Source: a virus
IMG/VR virus record: IMGVR_UViG_3300040801_004682
Coordinates: 1 to 50,815 of that record
DNA: 50,815 nt
Strand: one strand, 5' to 3'
Below the pieces are notes generated by a model. It did no database searches. It saw nothing but the letters and a program-made list of their open reading frames with translations, and was not told the origin of the DNA. Both the position numbers and the translations under genes were made by a program. Below are positions 1-8,117 of this stretch, piece by piece (positions within the stretch are counted from its first letter, which is position 1; every line of letters begins with the position of its first letter).

Positions 1-75
1 TATATCTTCATTCATATGATTAAATTTATAAAAATAAAATTAATTCTTGTTAAATTTATTTATATTTTCTTCGTT

Positions 76-107
76 AAAGATAGGCTGGGTACATCCAACC
101 TATCTTT
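76..107. terminator. hairpin, possible second terminator
   Basis: The arms AAAGATAGG and CCTATCTTT are perfect 9-base complements. A further TGG/CCA pairing lies inside after one mismatch, around a 6-base loop. The sequence after the stem is only weakly T-rich on either strand, so orientation is unclear. It lies beyond the capsid gene terminator and could be a backup for it, or could end a plus-strand unit entering from the left. Confidence 0.5.
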
Positions 108-161
108 AATTGTTTATGCAAGATATACAATATTATAGATATATTTTTGTCAAGAAATTTT

Positions 162-194
162 ATAAAAAAATAGGCTGCCAAACGACAGCCTATT
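162..194 (-). terminator. intrinsic terminator after the capsid gene
   Basis: On the minus strand a perfect 9-bp stem (AATAGGCTG / CAGCCTATT, 8-base loop) is followed at once by a run of seven or more T. It begins 28 bases beyond the stop of the major capsid gene. This is a classic Rho-independent terminator and probably ends the minus-strand late unit. Confidence 0.88.
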
Positions 195-221
195 ACTATT
201 TTACTCTATAAAAATAGGGAC

Positions 222-1232
222 TTAGCCAACAGATACGCCTTTACGACCAGCGGCAACTGCACGTGGATTGACGATACCAAGACCGATAATCTCATTAACG
301 ACCCACCCGAGTTTCAGCTGTTTTGGTTCATCGGCAGGTAATACTTCTACATCTTGTCGAACGGGCATTACGCCTACGAAATCAGGATCTGCACATCCAT
401 AAACAGTACCAGGTGGTACGATTTTGCTTACGAGTAAATCTGCACCCCAGATATGAGCGTAAACACCAGTTTGTAGAATTTCTCTTTGTGTAACGGGATC
501 AACGTCACCACCAGTAGCGCCCTGTCCGCCACCAGAACCCCAGTTTAGAATGTCATTGAATTCAATGATATTCATGAAGAATTTTGTAGTTACAAGGTCC
601 CATTTATCAATTGAAACTTTGATCTCTGAAAGATCTCGTTTAGTTAGACCGTTATCAGCGATATCACTTAAAGTATTCTCTACCTGAGAAGCTGAATCAA
701 GAGCGGCGAAGATGTTAGAATCTTCTTGTGCCATAATCTCTTGACGGGCTTTCTGTACTGCTCTGTCAATGACATTGAATCTACGTCTACGAACTTCATG
801 AATACGAACTGTTGGGTTACAAATAACTTCAAACTCAGGAACTGTGATTCTCTCTGAGAATACACGACTTTCTGGAGCAGTACCATTGCTTGAAACGATT
901 ACAGCTGCAACATCGATATCTCGATCGTATACAGGAAGAGCGCCTTGAGGAAGAGGGTCAATTACTAAAGTTCTACGAGCAATACCTTGATAATCAAGGT
1001 TTCTGCGAATAGGATTCGCCATAGCTTGAGCTAAAGCTACTTTACCCTCAGTTGTGTTAATTGCATTTGCAATTATACTATCTTTCTGGGTGTTTGTTAG
1101 AGAAGGTTGCCCCGCTAAAGATGCACCAGAAGGCATGCCATCTTCTAATACGGAAGCTAATTTTACTATCGATTGTATCGCGTCTTTATATGAAGATGCG
1201 TTTAATTGTCCATTCTGTGAAAATAAGTTCAT
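222..1232 (-). CDS. major capsid protein
   Basis: This 336-residue protein looks like an HK97-fold-type phage major capsid protein. It has a short charged N-terminal segment, an N-arm-like region (residues 60-90), an extended stretch around VYDRDIDVAAVIVSS, the basic run HEVRRRRF, and a C-terminal part rich in short hydrophobic strands ending near VNPRAVAAGRKG. The assignment rests on overall resemblance and context: it sits next to a decoration-like gene, ends at a strong terminator, and is much richer in GC than most neighbours, as is common for very highly expressed genes. The ribosome site AAGGAG lies 5 bases before the ATG. A candidate maturation site, IVKLA/SVLED, lies at residues 22-30; cleavage there would remove 26 residues. 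I see no long delta domain, so scaffolding is probably supplied separately by the 1065-residue protein. Confidence 0.82.
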   Translation of the reverse strand: MNLFSQNGQLNASSYKDAIQSIVKLASVLEDGMPSGASLAGQPSLTNTQKDSIIANAINTTEGKVALAQAMANPIRRNLDYQGIARRTLVIDPLPQGALPVYDRDIDVAAVIVSSNGTAPESRVFSERITVPEFEVICNPTVRIHEVRRRRFNVIDRAVQKARQEIMAQEDSNIFAALDSASQVENTLSDIADNGLTKRDLSEIKVSIDKWDLVTTKFFMNIIEFNDILNWGSGGGQGATGGDVDPVTQREILQTGVYAHIWGADLLVSKIVPPGTVYGCADPDFVGVMPVRQDVEVLPADEPKQLKLGWVVNEIIGLGIVNPRAVAAGRKGVSVG

Positions 1233-1257
1233 TTAACTCCTTATATATAATAATAAA

Positions 1258-1278
1258 ACGGGGCTTACAATCTCCCGT
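1258..1278 (-). terminator. weak hairpin before the capsid gene
   Basis: On the minus strand ACGGG and CCCGT form a 5-bp GC-rich stem around an 11-base loop, followed by TTTTATTATT. It lies between the decoration gene and the capsid gene. The short stem suggests partial termination or mRNA end protection at most. A TATATAA element and the capsid ribosome site follow immediately. Confidence 0.33.
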
Positions 1279-1293
1279 ATCAACCTAACTTAC

Positions 1294-1980
1294 TTAGTTT
1301 TCAATTCTGAAGTGGAACACCATTTCTCTTAGGTTCATTTGAACAGCTGAAGAGGTTAGATAATTTGGTGTGGTCACTAGAGAACCGCCTGTACTAAATT
1401 CTACGAATCGTCCTATGATTGTTGGTGTGCCTGAAGCATTATCAAAAGCTTCACCAGCAGTTGCAGTAATATTACCAGCAGTGTTTGCGTATAGTGGATC
1501 ACCAGATGATACGTTAGATGCTGTGGTTAATGAAGCTGCAAGACTGTCTGTGGTAACTGCATAAAGACCAGGTTTATCCCAACAAGTAACTTTGCCAGAA
1601 CCAGTTGCTGTATGAGGTCCAAGAACATTCGCACCAGTAAGATTACTTGGATTGGGTACAGTAGTACCAACAACTCCACCAACTACTGTGCCAAACATTG
1701 TACCATAACCAACAGTTCCTTCGTCCAATAAGAATAATGGACGATAAGTTGAAGCTGTGGCAGTTAAAGTTCTTGAAACTGCTGGTCGAGTATAAGGTGT
1801 AGGTGAATAACCATCATATACATCAGCAGCAGCTGAATCTGTTGAATCACCAGAGGGAATTGCGAAAGGTACGTTAATTAAACGACCGACCTCACCGCCG
1901 GTTATTGTTAAATAATCATCGTCATATCCGTCAAAATTTCCTAAAGGCTGAATTCCTGACTGTTTTAAAACTAAACTCAT
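1294..1980 (-). CDS. candidate capsid decoration protein, paralogue 1
   Basis: I start this 228-residue protein at the ATG at 1980, which has TAGGAT upstream, rather than at an upstream TTG. It is rich in Thr, Ser, Gly and Ala with short beta-strand-like segments and no helices, typical of head decoration or head-fibre proteins. Its C-terminal third matches the protein at 14049-14735: both have GSG(K/R)-x-T-x-W followed by GLY/GIY, then a G-x-L/I-T strand region and a closing aromatic strand. Both proteins are exactly 228 residues. The gene directly precedes the major capsid gene in transcription order and shares its higher GC content. The role is inferred from context and composition; a head fibre or other surface protein is possible. 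Confidence 0.6.
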   Translation of the reverse strand: MSLVLKQSGIQPLGNFDGYDDDYLTITGGEVGRLINVPFAIPSGDSTDSAAADVYDGYSPTPYTRPAVSRTLTATASTYRPLFLLDEGTVGYGTMFGTVVGGVVGTTVPNPSNLTGANVLGPHTATGSGKVTCWDKPGLYAVTTDSLAASLTTASNVSSGDPLYANTAGNITATAGEAFDNASGTPTIIGRFVEFSTGGSLVTTPNYLTSSAVQMNLREMVFHFRIEN

Positions 1981-2026
1981 TTGTATCCTAATGTTAAATT
2001 TGAGTTGGGTCTTGCATCTGGGTCTT

Positions 2027-2056
2027 AAAAAAATTAACAAATATTTTTAATTTGTT
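2027..2056 (-). terminator. AT-rich intrinsic terminator
   Basis: On the minus strand AACAAAT and ATTTGTT form a 7-bp stem with a 7-base loop, followed by AATTTTTTT. It lies 5' of the decoration gene and would stop minus-strand transcripts arriving through the inserted endonuclease gene. The stem has little GC, so its strength is uncertain. Confidence 0.5.
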
Positions 2057-2057
2057 A

Positions 2058-2085
2058 TTCTATATATGATGTAATTGATATAGAA
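2058..2085. promoter_or_regulatory. palindromic element in a divergent junction
   Basis: TTCTATAT (2058-2065) and ATATAGAA (2078-2085) are 8-base inverted repeats around a 12-base spacer. The left arm plus spacer closely resembles the larger palindrome at 11203-11244. Both lie where a minus-strand gene and a plus-strand gene diverge. It may be a bidirectional promoter or an operator; neither is shown by the sequence. Confidence 0.4.
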
Positions 2086-2135
2086 AACTAAAAAAAATGA
2101 TAAGATATATTATTTTAATTATAATTAATTGATAA

Positions 2136-3680
2136 ATGCGTTACAATACAGAAATTTTTATAGAAAAAGCTACAAAAAAACACAACAATAGATACGATTA
2201 CAGTAAAGTTATTTATAAGGATAGTTCTTCTTGTGTTAAAATAATATGCAAAAAGCATGGAGAGTTTTTACAAATTGCATCTGAACATTTAAGAGGCAGA
2301 GGGTGTCCTTATTGTTGTAAAACTAAAAAATTAACAATTGAAAAATTCATTGAAAGAGGTAATCAAATACACAACAACAAATATGATTATTCTAAAAGTG
2401 TGTATGTGAACACTTCAACAAAATTAATTATAATATGTAAAAAACATGGGGAGTTTTTACAAACACCAAACAGGCATTTAAATAACAAACAAGGTTGTCC
2501 TTATTGTAATAAAAAAAGAAAACTAACAACCGAAGAATTTATTAAAAGATCAAAAAAGGTACATGGGAACAGGTATGATTATAGTAAAGTTAATTATAAA
2601 AATTATAATACAAAAGTTAAAATAATATGTAAAGAGCATGGGGAGTTTTTGCAATTTCCTGGTGGTCATTTAAGTGGTCGGGGTTGTTTTAACTGTGGAG
2701 GATCTAAAAAATCAAATACTGAAGGATTTATAAAAAAAGCTAAAGAAGTACATGAAGTACATGGTGATAAATATGATTATAGTAAAGTTGATTATAAAAA
2801 CGCAATAACAAAAGTTATAATAATATGTAAAGAGCACGGAGAGTTTTTACAAACCCCATCGGGGCATTTATCAGGTCATGGATGTTATATTTGTGGGCAA
2901 TCAAGAACATCAAATACGGAAGAGTTTATAAAAAAAGCTAACAAGAAACATAATAACAAATATGATTATAATAAAGTTGATTATAAAAATATTGAAACTA
3001 AAGTTATAATAATATGCAAGAAGCATGGGGAGTTTTTACAAACCCCGCATAGTCATTTAAAAGGATTTGGTTGTTATAAATGTGGAGGAACAAAAAGATT
3101 AACAACGGAAGAATTTATAGAAAAAGCTAAAAAGGTACATGGAGATAAATATAATTATAGCAAGGTTGATTATAATGGTAGAACTAAATCGGTAAAAATA
3201 ATATGTAAAGAACATGGGGAATTTGTTCAAAAACCGAGAGATCATCTTGATGGTTGCGGTTGTCAAATATGCGGGAATAGTAGAGGGGAGAATTTATTAA
3301 TAAATATATTAGGGGAGTTATATGGAAAAGAATTTTGTAAGAAGAGAGCGGATTTTAATATTAATCCAGAAACGGGCAGCAAATTAGAATATGATTGTTA
3401 CTGCGAAGAATTAAAAATTGCGGTTGAATATCAAGGACTTCAACATTACAAATATCCAAACAAATATCATAAAACTAAAGAAGAATTTAAAGATCAAATA
3501 AATAGAGATAATATAAAAAGAAAAAATAGTAAAGAGCATGGGATAAAATTAATAGAGATTAAAGAATTCGGTCATTTTAATAGAAAAAATATAATGAATA
3601 GAATGTTTGAAGTTCAAAAAGAGTTAGGATTTTCTAAAAAGGAAATAAAGAAAGCTATTAGAAAATTTATTAAAAATTAA
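2136..3680 (+). CDS. zinc-repeat homing-type endonuclease
   Basis: This 514-residue protein has six tandem repeats of about 64 residues, starting near residues 8, 72, 136, 200, 267 and 331. Each has the pattern FI-x-K-A-x3-H-x3-YDYSKV, then ICK-x-HGEF, a HL step and GC-x2-C, giving a Cys/His set typical of treble-clef zinc modules that bind DNA. After the repeats, about residues 385-480 form a VSR/PD-(D/E)XK-like nuclease domain with LEYDCYCEEL and VEYQGLQHY. Similar repeat-nuclease fusions are known as free-standing homing endonucleases in large phages and viruses. It is on the plus strand among minus-strand virion genes, has no clear ribosome site, and ends 12 bases from the convergent neighbour, all fitting a mobile insertion. 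Restriction activity is unlikely because no methylase is nearby. Confidence 0.75.
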   Translation: MRYNTEIFIEKATKKHNNRYDYSKVIYKDSSSCVKIICKKHGEFLQIASEHLRGRGCPYCCKTKKLTIEKFIERGNQIHNNKYDYSKSVYVNTSTKLIIICKKHGEFLQTPNRHLNNKQGCPYCNKKRKLTTEEFIKRSKKVHGNRYDYSKVNYKNYNTKVKIICKEHGEFLQFPGGHLSGRGCFNCGGSKKSNTEGFIKKAKEVHEVHGDKYDYSKVDYKNAITKVIIICKEHGEFLQTPSGHLSGHGCYICGQSRTSNTEEFIKKANKKHNNKYDYNKVDYKNIETKVIIICKKHGEFLQTPHSHLKGFGCYKCGGTKRLTTEEFIEKAKKVHGDKYNYSKVDYNGRTKSVKIICKEHGEFVQKPRDHLDGCGCQICGNSRGENLLINILGELYGKEFCKKRADFNINPETGSKLEYDCYCEELKIAVEYQGLQHYKYPNKYHKTKEEFKDQINRDNIKRKNSKEHGIKLIEIKEFGHFNRKNIMNRMFEVQKELGFSKKEIKKAIRKFIKN

Positions 3681-3692
3681 TTTTGTTTGATA

Positions 3693-4238
3693 TCATTCTT
3701 CTTTTAAAAACTTCATATAATCATTAATTAGATTAAATGTTTTTTTAAGATCATTAGCGGTAGTTATTATAGTTTTACCATCGGTAATTTTACCGGATAC
3801 ATTAGCTCCGGTTATAGAATTTATTTTATTTTCTAATAATCTTGCGGTTTGAATTAATTCTTTATTTTCAACGCCATCTTTAGGACCATTATATTTAATA
3901 CCGAATGGGTTTAAGTTTATTATTTCTTGTACAGCTTTAATATTATCTTTAGGTTTCTCTTTTTTATCTTTAGGTTTTTCTTCTTTTATTTTAGCGATCA
4001 TATCTTGTATATCTTTTATAGATTTATTTACATGATCTCCGCTTAATATTGTATAAGATTTAGCTTTAGAGGCTATAGAAGAATCCGAATGATCTGATAA
4101 TTTATTTCTTATTAAGGATTGTAATTGATTTACCGATTTTTTTAATTGTTCATTATTCTCTCCATCTACGGGACCGGCATAATTTATTCCCGATGGGGAT
4201 GTTTTCATAAATTTTTGTAATTCTTTTATACTATTCAT
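3693..4238 (-). CDS. unknown virion protein with duplicated GP-x-DG module
   Basis: The 181 residues contain two copies of one module, at about residues 3-43 and 99-139. Each has a helix, then P-x-GI-x-Y-x-GP-x-DG and a second helix (SGINYAGPVDG and FGIKYNGPKDG). The turn resembles the PG_binding_1 family (G-x-DG-x-G-x-x-T), so a peptidoglycan-binding-like fold is possible but unproven. The middle is a Lys/Glu/Pro linker (KEEKPKDKKEKPKD). Its start overlaps the end of the gene upstream by 8 bases, implying translational coupling. It is the last gene of this virion block before the inserted endonuclease. Confidence 0.72.
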   Translation of the reverse strand: MNSIKELQKFMKTSPSGINYAGPVDGENNEQLKKSVNQLQSLIRNKLSDHSDSSIASKAKSYTILSGDHVNKSIKDIQDMIAKIKEEKPKDKKEKPKDNIKAVQEIINLNPFGIKYNGPKDGVENKELIQTARLLENKINSITGANVSGKITDGKTIITTANDLKKTFNLINDYMKFLKEE

Positions 4239-5400
4239 TTTCTTTTGGTTTGTTTGCGGAAGCTATATCGGCTTTTGCTTTTTCTATATCAAAATCTTCT
4301 TTTAGTTCTTCTTCTATTGGTTTTGATAAATTTTTAACTAAAATAGAAGTTTCTTTTTGTTTGTTTTGTTCCTCAACTTTTAGAGAATTAATTGCGGTTC
4401 CGAGAGCATCTAATATATGTTGTTCATCAGATTTGGCAAAATATCCCCCAAATTCTTTTGTTTTTTCCCATAATTGGGACCATGTGCTTCTTTCTCCGGT
4501 TTCATCGGAAGCAAAATCTTCAGATCTTTCAAAATATTTTTCTAAATAAGCATGAGTTCTCATAAGTTCCGGTAATATTCTTTTTATAGAAGATTTATAT
4601 TTATTTGTCCAATCTTCCATATATTGAACTACTAATGCGGATCTTCTATCTTTTATTTCATTTTTTACATCTTCAGGATTTATGTTATCCAATTTACTTC
4701 TTGATTTGGGAGCGCTATTTAACATATTAGAAAATTGTTCCATAGCCGACATATATTCATTTCTTTTTTTATTTATAGCAACACTTATATTTTGTAAACG
4801 ATCTAATATTGTGCTTATATTATTGCCTTGTTCAGAACCTTCTCCTAATATTCTATTTTGTTTATATTCTTCTATAGCGTACCATAATGAAGTAAGATTT
4901 TTTTCAACGCCATAATCTACAGGATCGGTACCATGTACTCCATAAAGATAAGCGCTAATAAGAGCTGGAACCGCTATTATTCCCGCTATTGCTACCGCAG
5001 GTAATGCTGCCTTTTTTTTTAGAGAATATTCTAATTTTTTAGCAAACAATTCTAAATCATCTTCTCCTCTTAACCTCATCTCATCAGCAATAAGAGTTAT
5101 TTCCTCATGAAGATTTAATTCAGCCATTGTTTTACGACTAACTTTATTATCGGGCATTTTATTAGCTATATCTATACCGACTTCTTGTTGTTGAGTTAGA
5201 TTCTCAACGAGTCCTGTATTCTCTCCATAAGTATCTGTTACCTCCACAGATTCTTTTTCTGGATGACTTTTTTCTATAAGCTCTTTTGCTGTAGAATCTT
5301 CATTCGTTTCAACATCATATAATTTTTCTTCGGAAGCTATCTTTAAAAATTCTTTCATAACTTCGCTTTCTTGGGGAATATCAAATGAATATTTGCTCAT
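4231..5400 (-). CDS. unknown virion protein with hydrophobic segment
   Basis: The 389-residue protein starts with a segment resembling the N-terminus of the 818-residue protein at 8118-10574: VMKE-x-L-KIA followed by KL and an ET-x-E run. Around residues 98-131 both also share a helix with an LR-x-(K/R)G turn followed by a Leu/Lys-rich helix ending in Lys-Ala. Here that helix runs straight into a hydrophobic stretch (residues 131-153, AALPAVAIAGIIAVPALIS) long enough to cross a membrane. The rest is charged and mostly helical. Candidate processing sites are LKIA/SEE (residue 22) and LKKKA/ALP (residue 131). The gene ends in TAG. No enzyme motif is seen; a minor head or tail protein is likely. 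Confidence 0.72.
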   Translation of the reverse strand: MSKYSFDIPQESEVMKEFLKIASEEKLYDVETNEDSTAKELIEKSHPEKESVEVTDTYGENTGLVENLTQQQEVGIDIANKMPDNKVSRKTMAELNLHEEITLIADEMRLRGEDDLELFAKKLEYSLKKKAALPAVAIAGIIAVPALISAYLYGVHGTDPVDYGVEKNLTSLWYAIEEYKQNRILGEGSEQGNNISTILDRLQNISVAINKKRNEYMSAMEQFSNMLNSAPKSRSKLDNINPEDVKNEIKDRRSALVVQYMEDWTNKYKSSIKRILPELMRTHAYLEKYFERSEDFASDETGERSTWSQLWEKTKEFGGYFAKSDEQHILDALGTAINSLKVEEQNKQKETSILVKNLSKPIEEELKEDFDIEKAKADIASANKPKENE

Positions 5401-5466
5401 ATTTATCCTTTAATTGTATAACTTTATGATATATTATTGTAAGTTTTTTAAATTTTGAATTATAAT

Positions 5467-6549
5467 TTAGGACAAAATTAATGATTCTAATATTAAATCT
5501 ACAATATCTTTTATTGTATGTATTCTTTTTCCTTGTAAAGTTTTTGGAATTCTAACATATTCGCCAAAAGCATTTAAAGATTTTTGATTATTATATTGTA
5601 AAAACTCTTTTTTTAAACTATTATAAATTCTCATAAAATTATCATATAATATAGCTTCCGCTTTTTTATTCATATTAGGATATACGGTAAATATCCAATT
5701 CCATATAGTTTTACCAAAATCTCCGGTTTTATTTTCTATATACCAAGCTTCGTTACCTTCTCCATCTTTATTTGCATTATTTAGGTGATATGTTTTACCT
5801 TGCCCTGAAAATGGTCCAGCATAATATTTCAATGTTCTTTTCTTTGAATTATCTCTTTCAGACGAAACATCTTCCTTTTCAGGTTGAGTTATAGTATCAG
5901 AATCTTCTTTTGTATATTGTCTAGGCTTAGTCCCTCTTAATACCGCGGAAGTTCCAACACCAATCCCAGCCCCAACAAGAAGACCCTTTATTAATGTACC
6001 TATAATTCTTCTAATAAACCCTCCAGAAGAAGAACGCATAAAACCTTTTAAACCACCCGAGAAAACTTTTGATAATAAACCAGCACCTGCTGCTTCTTTT
6101 ATTATAAAATTTTGTTGTTCGGCTGTTATAAAGTTTCCTACGGGCTCTTCTAAGGTAGGTCCGGATATATTTGATTGTTTTAATACTTCTTCTGTTAATT
6201 GTTCTGAAGCTTTATCTACATTTACTTTATCTTGTTGATTATTATTAAATATTGTAGAGATAAATTTTGACAGAATATTATTAATTGTTGTTAATATTGT
6301 TTCTAAATCTACACCAAACCCATATTGCAAAATTGCTGTTAAAGCTGACCACCAAAAACCAAAGAAATATCCCATTGTTGCTGTTGTAACTATTTTCATA
6401 AGGCTTCCGGATATATCATTTGGATTAAAAACATCTGAAAAAGCTGCTGATATTAAGCTTGTTATAGCGGTAAACATACCCGCTTCTTTTTTAATATAGC
6501 AATCTTCATTTAAAGCTTTTAATATTTTTATTCTTTTTGATGATTCCAA
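5467..6549 (-). CDS. unknown virion protein with two hydrophobic regions
   Basis: I keep the TTG start at 6549 because AGGAT lies 5 bases upstream and no ATG occurs before codon 25. The 360-residue protein has hydrophobic segments at about residues 25-38, 56-78 (including GYFFGFWWSAL) and 183-204 (Gly-rich, GLLVGAGIGVGTSAVL). The C-terminal half is soluble and aromatic, beginning KYYAGPFSGQG. The N-terminus MESSKRIKILK resembles MININKRIKILK of the protein at 21832-22665. Candidate processing sites are IKKEA/GMF (residue 23) and IIKEA/AGAG (residue 153). A membrane-active virion protein is possible, for example one acting during DNA entry, but no known family is recognised. Confidence 0.7.
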   Translation of the reverse strand: MESSKRIKILKALNEDCYIKKEAGMFTAITSLISAAFSDVFNPNDISGSLMKIVTTATMGYFFGFWWSALTAILQYGFGVDLETILTTINNILSKFISTIFNNNQQDKVNVDKASEQLTEEVLKQSNISGPTLEEPVGNFITAEQQNFIIKEAAGAGLLSKVFSGGLKGFMRSSSGGFIRRIIGTLIKGLLVGAGIGVGTSAVLRGTKPRQYTKEDSDTITQPEKEDVSSERDNSKKRTLKYYAGPFSGQGKTYHLNNANKDGEGNEAWYIENKTGDFGKTIWNWIFTVYPNMNKKAEAILYDNFMRIYNSLKKEFLQYNNQKSLNAFGEYVRIPKTLQGKRIHTIKDIVDLILESLILS

Positions 6550-6561
6550 AATTATCCTATA

Positions 6562-8109
6562 TTAAATATCGAATGATGCTGATCCTGATACTGAGCTACC
6601 ACCTGATTCATTAGGTTTTGATTCTCCTAATAAGAAAGGTGCTTCATTAAGCATATAACCTGCTTTTCTCCATTTATTATCTTGTTTTAATTTTGAATAA
6701 ATACCGCCATTTTTACTACTTATAAATATAGTATTACCTTCTGAATTTACTTTTCTCCAACCTAAGAAATTATTACCTTTATAATATGTTTCAAATCCTT
6801 TTGTAGATAAAAAGTCATCTACTTTATTTATAAAATCTGAATCAGAGGCTCTAACTTTCCAATCTTGCTCTGGGTTTTTACTTTCAGTAGGCAATGTTAC
6901 AGACGTTCTACCTGATTGTGTTTGTCTGTCAGTAAATGATTCTTCATAAGGTTTAACTTCCATTGTTGTAAGTTCAGGTATATTCTTTTTTCTCATCATA
7001 TAATTAATAGAAGATTCATATTGTTTACCAAGTTGAGCTTGTTTTGGATTATATGTGTTATTAGCTTTAGCTATATCTGTATATAAATTAACAATTTCAT
7101 TTATAGCGTTTTTTAATGCTGGAACATATTTATAAAATAAGCCTCTATCATTACCAAGGCTGTTCATAGCAGCACTAACTCTTCTTGTTCTCCAGGGTCT
7201 TCCTGGTAACTCGCTTGGTTTTGTTTCCATTAATATAGAATATTCAGGAACTTGATCTAACCCATAAGCTCTTAATAGATCATGTACGTGTAAGTAATCT
7301 CCAAGTTCTTTTGATCCAAATGGGTTATATAATAATTCTTTTTGAGTTTCAGTGAAACCTTCATCTAAACCAGCACCTGAAGCCCCACCTGGGTATCTTC
7401 TTCCGCCTGGACTTCTTCCGCCTGGATATTTTCTTCCGCCAACACCTCCTAAACCTCCAGCACCATAACCTCCAAGCCAAGAATCTGGTATTGTTTCGTT
7501 TGGAGCTAATTTTCTTTTTTCTGGATTATCTCCATTCATTATTTTACCAAGTTTATTTAATAATCTTTTAACAGCAACAAAATATTCTCTTTTATTTTTC
7601 AATTCAGCTTTTTTTATATCTTCAGGTTTATTTTCATCTATTTTTATATTATTGTACTGATAAGATGCTCTTTTTAACATCATTCCTAAAGTGTTTTTCC
7701 ATTCAATAAACGTCCAAGGATTACCACCTTCTTCAAGAGATATATCTAAAGCTTCATCTTCTCTTCCTATAGATAACTCAGATTTAACTTCATTTTCAAC
7801 TTCTTGCATTATATTCCAAAAATATTTTTCTACATCTCCAGAAATCGCTACTTTATATGAATATAAATAACCTCTATTTATTTTTTCATTTTTATATCTT
7901 TTAATTAATTTTTGTACAGCATAATCTGCTATTTCTTTACTACCAAATTCTTTTCTAAAATTTGATAAATATTTAGTAAATGTATCTTTTAATTTTTTTA
8001 TAAGATTTTTTTCTTCTTCATTTGCATCTTGTGGAAGAGTACCTGGTTTTAATAAATCCCAATAAGTTCTAGCATTTATAGTTTTTTCTTGTGCTATTTT
8101 TTTATTCAT
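6562..8109 (-). CDS. unknown virion protein with Gly-rich hinge
   Basis: The 515-residue protein begins MNKKIAQEKT, a candidate processing motif at the extreme N-terminus. Residues 1-205 are helical and Lys-rich. A Gly/Pro/Arg hinge lies at about residues 212-250 and repeats units such as KYPGGRSPGGRRYPGG. A second helical domain follows, and a small beta-rich C-terminal domain (about residues 420-500) has WRK, IFIS and KWRKAGY strands. The pattern fits a multi-domain structural protein. It lies 8 bases from its upstream neighbour and 12 bases from the next gene, so it is co-transcribed with them. I do not recognise the family. Confidence 0.72.
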   Translation of the reverse strand: MNKKIAQEKTINARTYWDLLKPGTLPQDANEEEKNLIKKLKDTFTKYLSNFRKEFGSKEIADYAVQKLIKRYKNEKINRGYLYSYKVAISGDVEKYFWNIMQEVENEVKSELSIGREDEALDISLEEGGNPWTFIEWKNTLGMMLKRASYQYNNIKIDENKPEDIKKAELKNKREYFVAVKRLLNKLGKIMNGDNPEKRKLAPNETIPDSWLGGYGAGGLGGVGGRKYPGGRSPGGRRYPGGASGAGLDEGFTETQKELLYNPFGSKELGDYLHVHDLLRAYGLDQVPEYSILMETKPSELPGRPWRTRRVSAAMNSLGNDRGLFYKYVPALKNAINEIVNLYTDIAKANNTYNPKQAQLGKQYESSINYMMRKKNIPELTTMEVKPYEESFTDRQTQSGRTSVTLPTESKNPEQDWKVRASDSDFINKVDDFLSTKGFETYYKGNNFLGWRKVNSEGNTIFISSKNGGIYSKLKQDNKWRKAGYMLNEAPFLLGESKPNESGGSSVSGSASFDI

Positions 8110-8117
8110 AAGACCTC

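Noticed and set aside
2136-3680. Restriction or anti-phage defence nuclease
   Set aside because: No methylase, partner or defence gene is adjacent; the zinc-repeat plus VSR-like architecture and lone reversed placement fit a homing endonuclease better.
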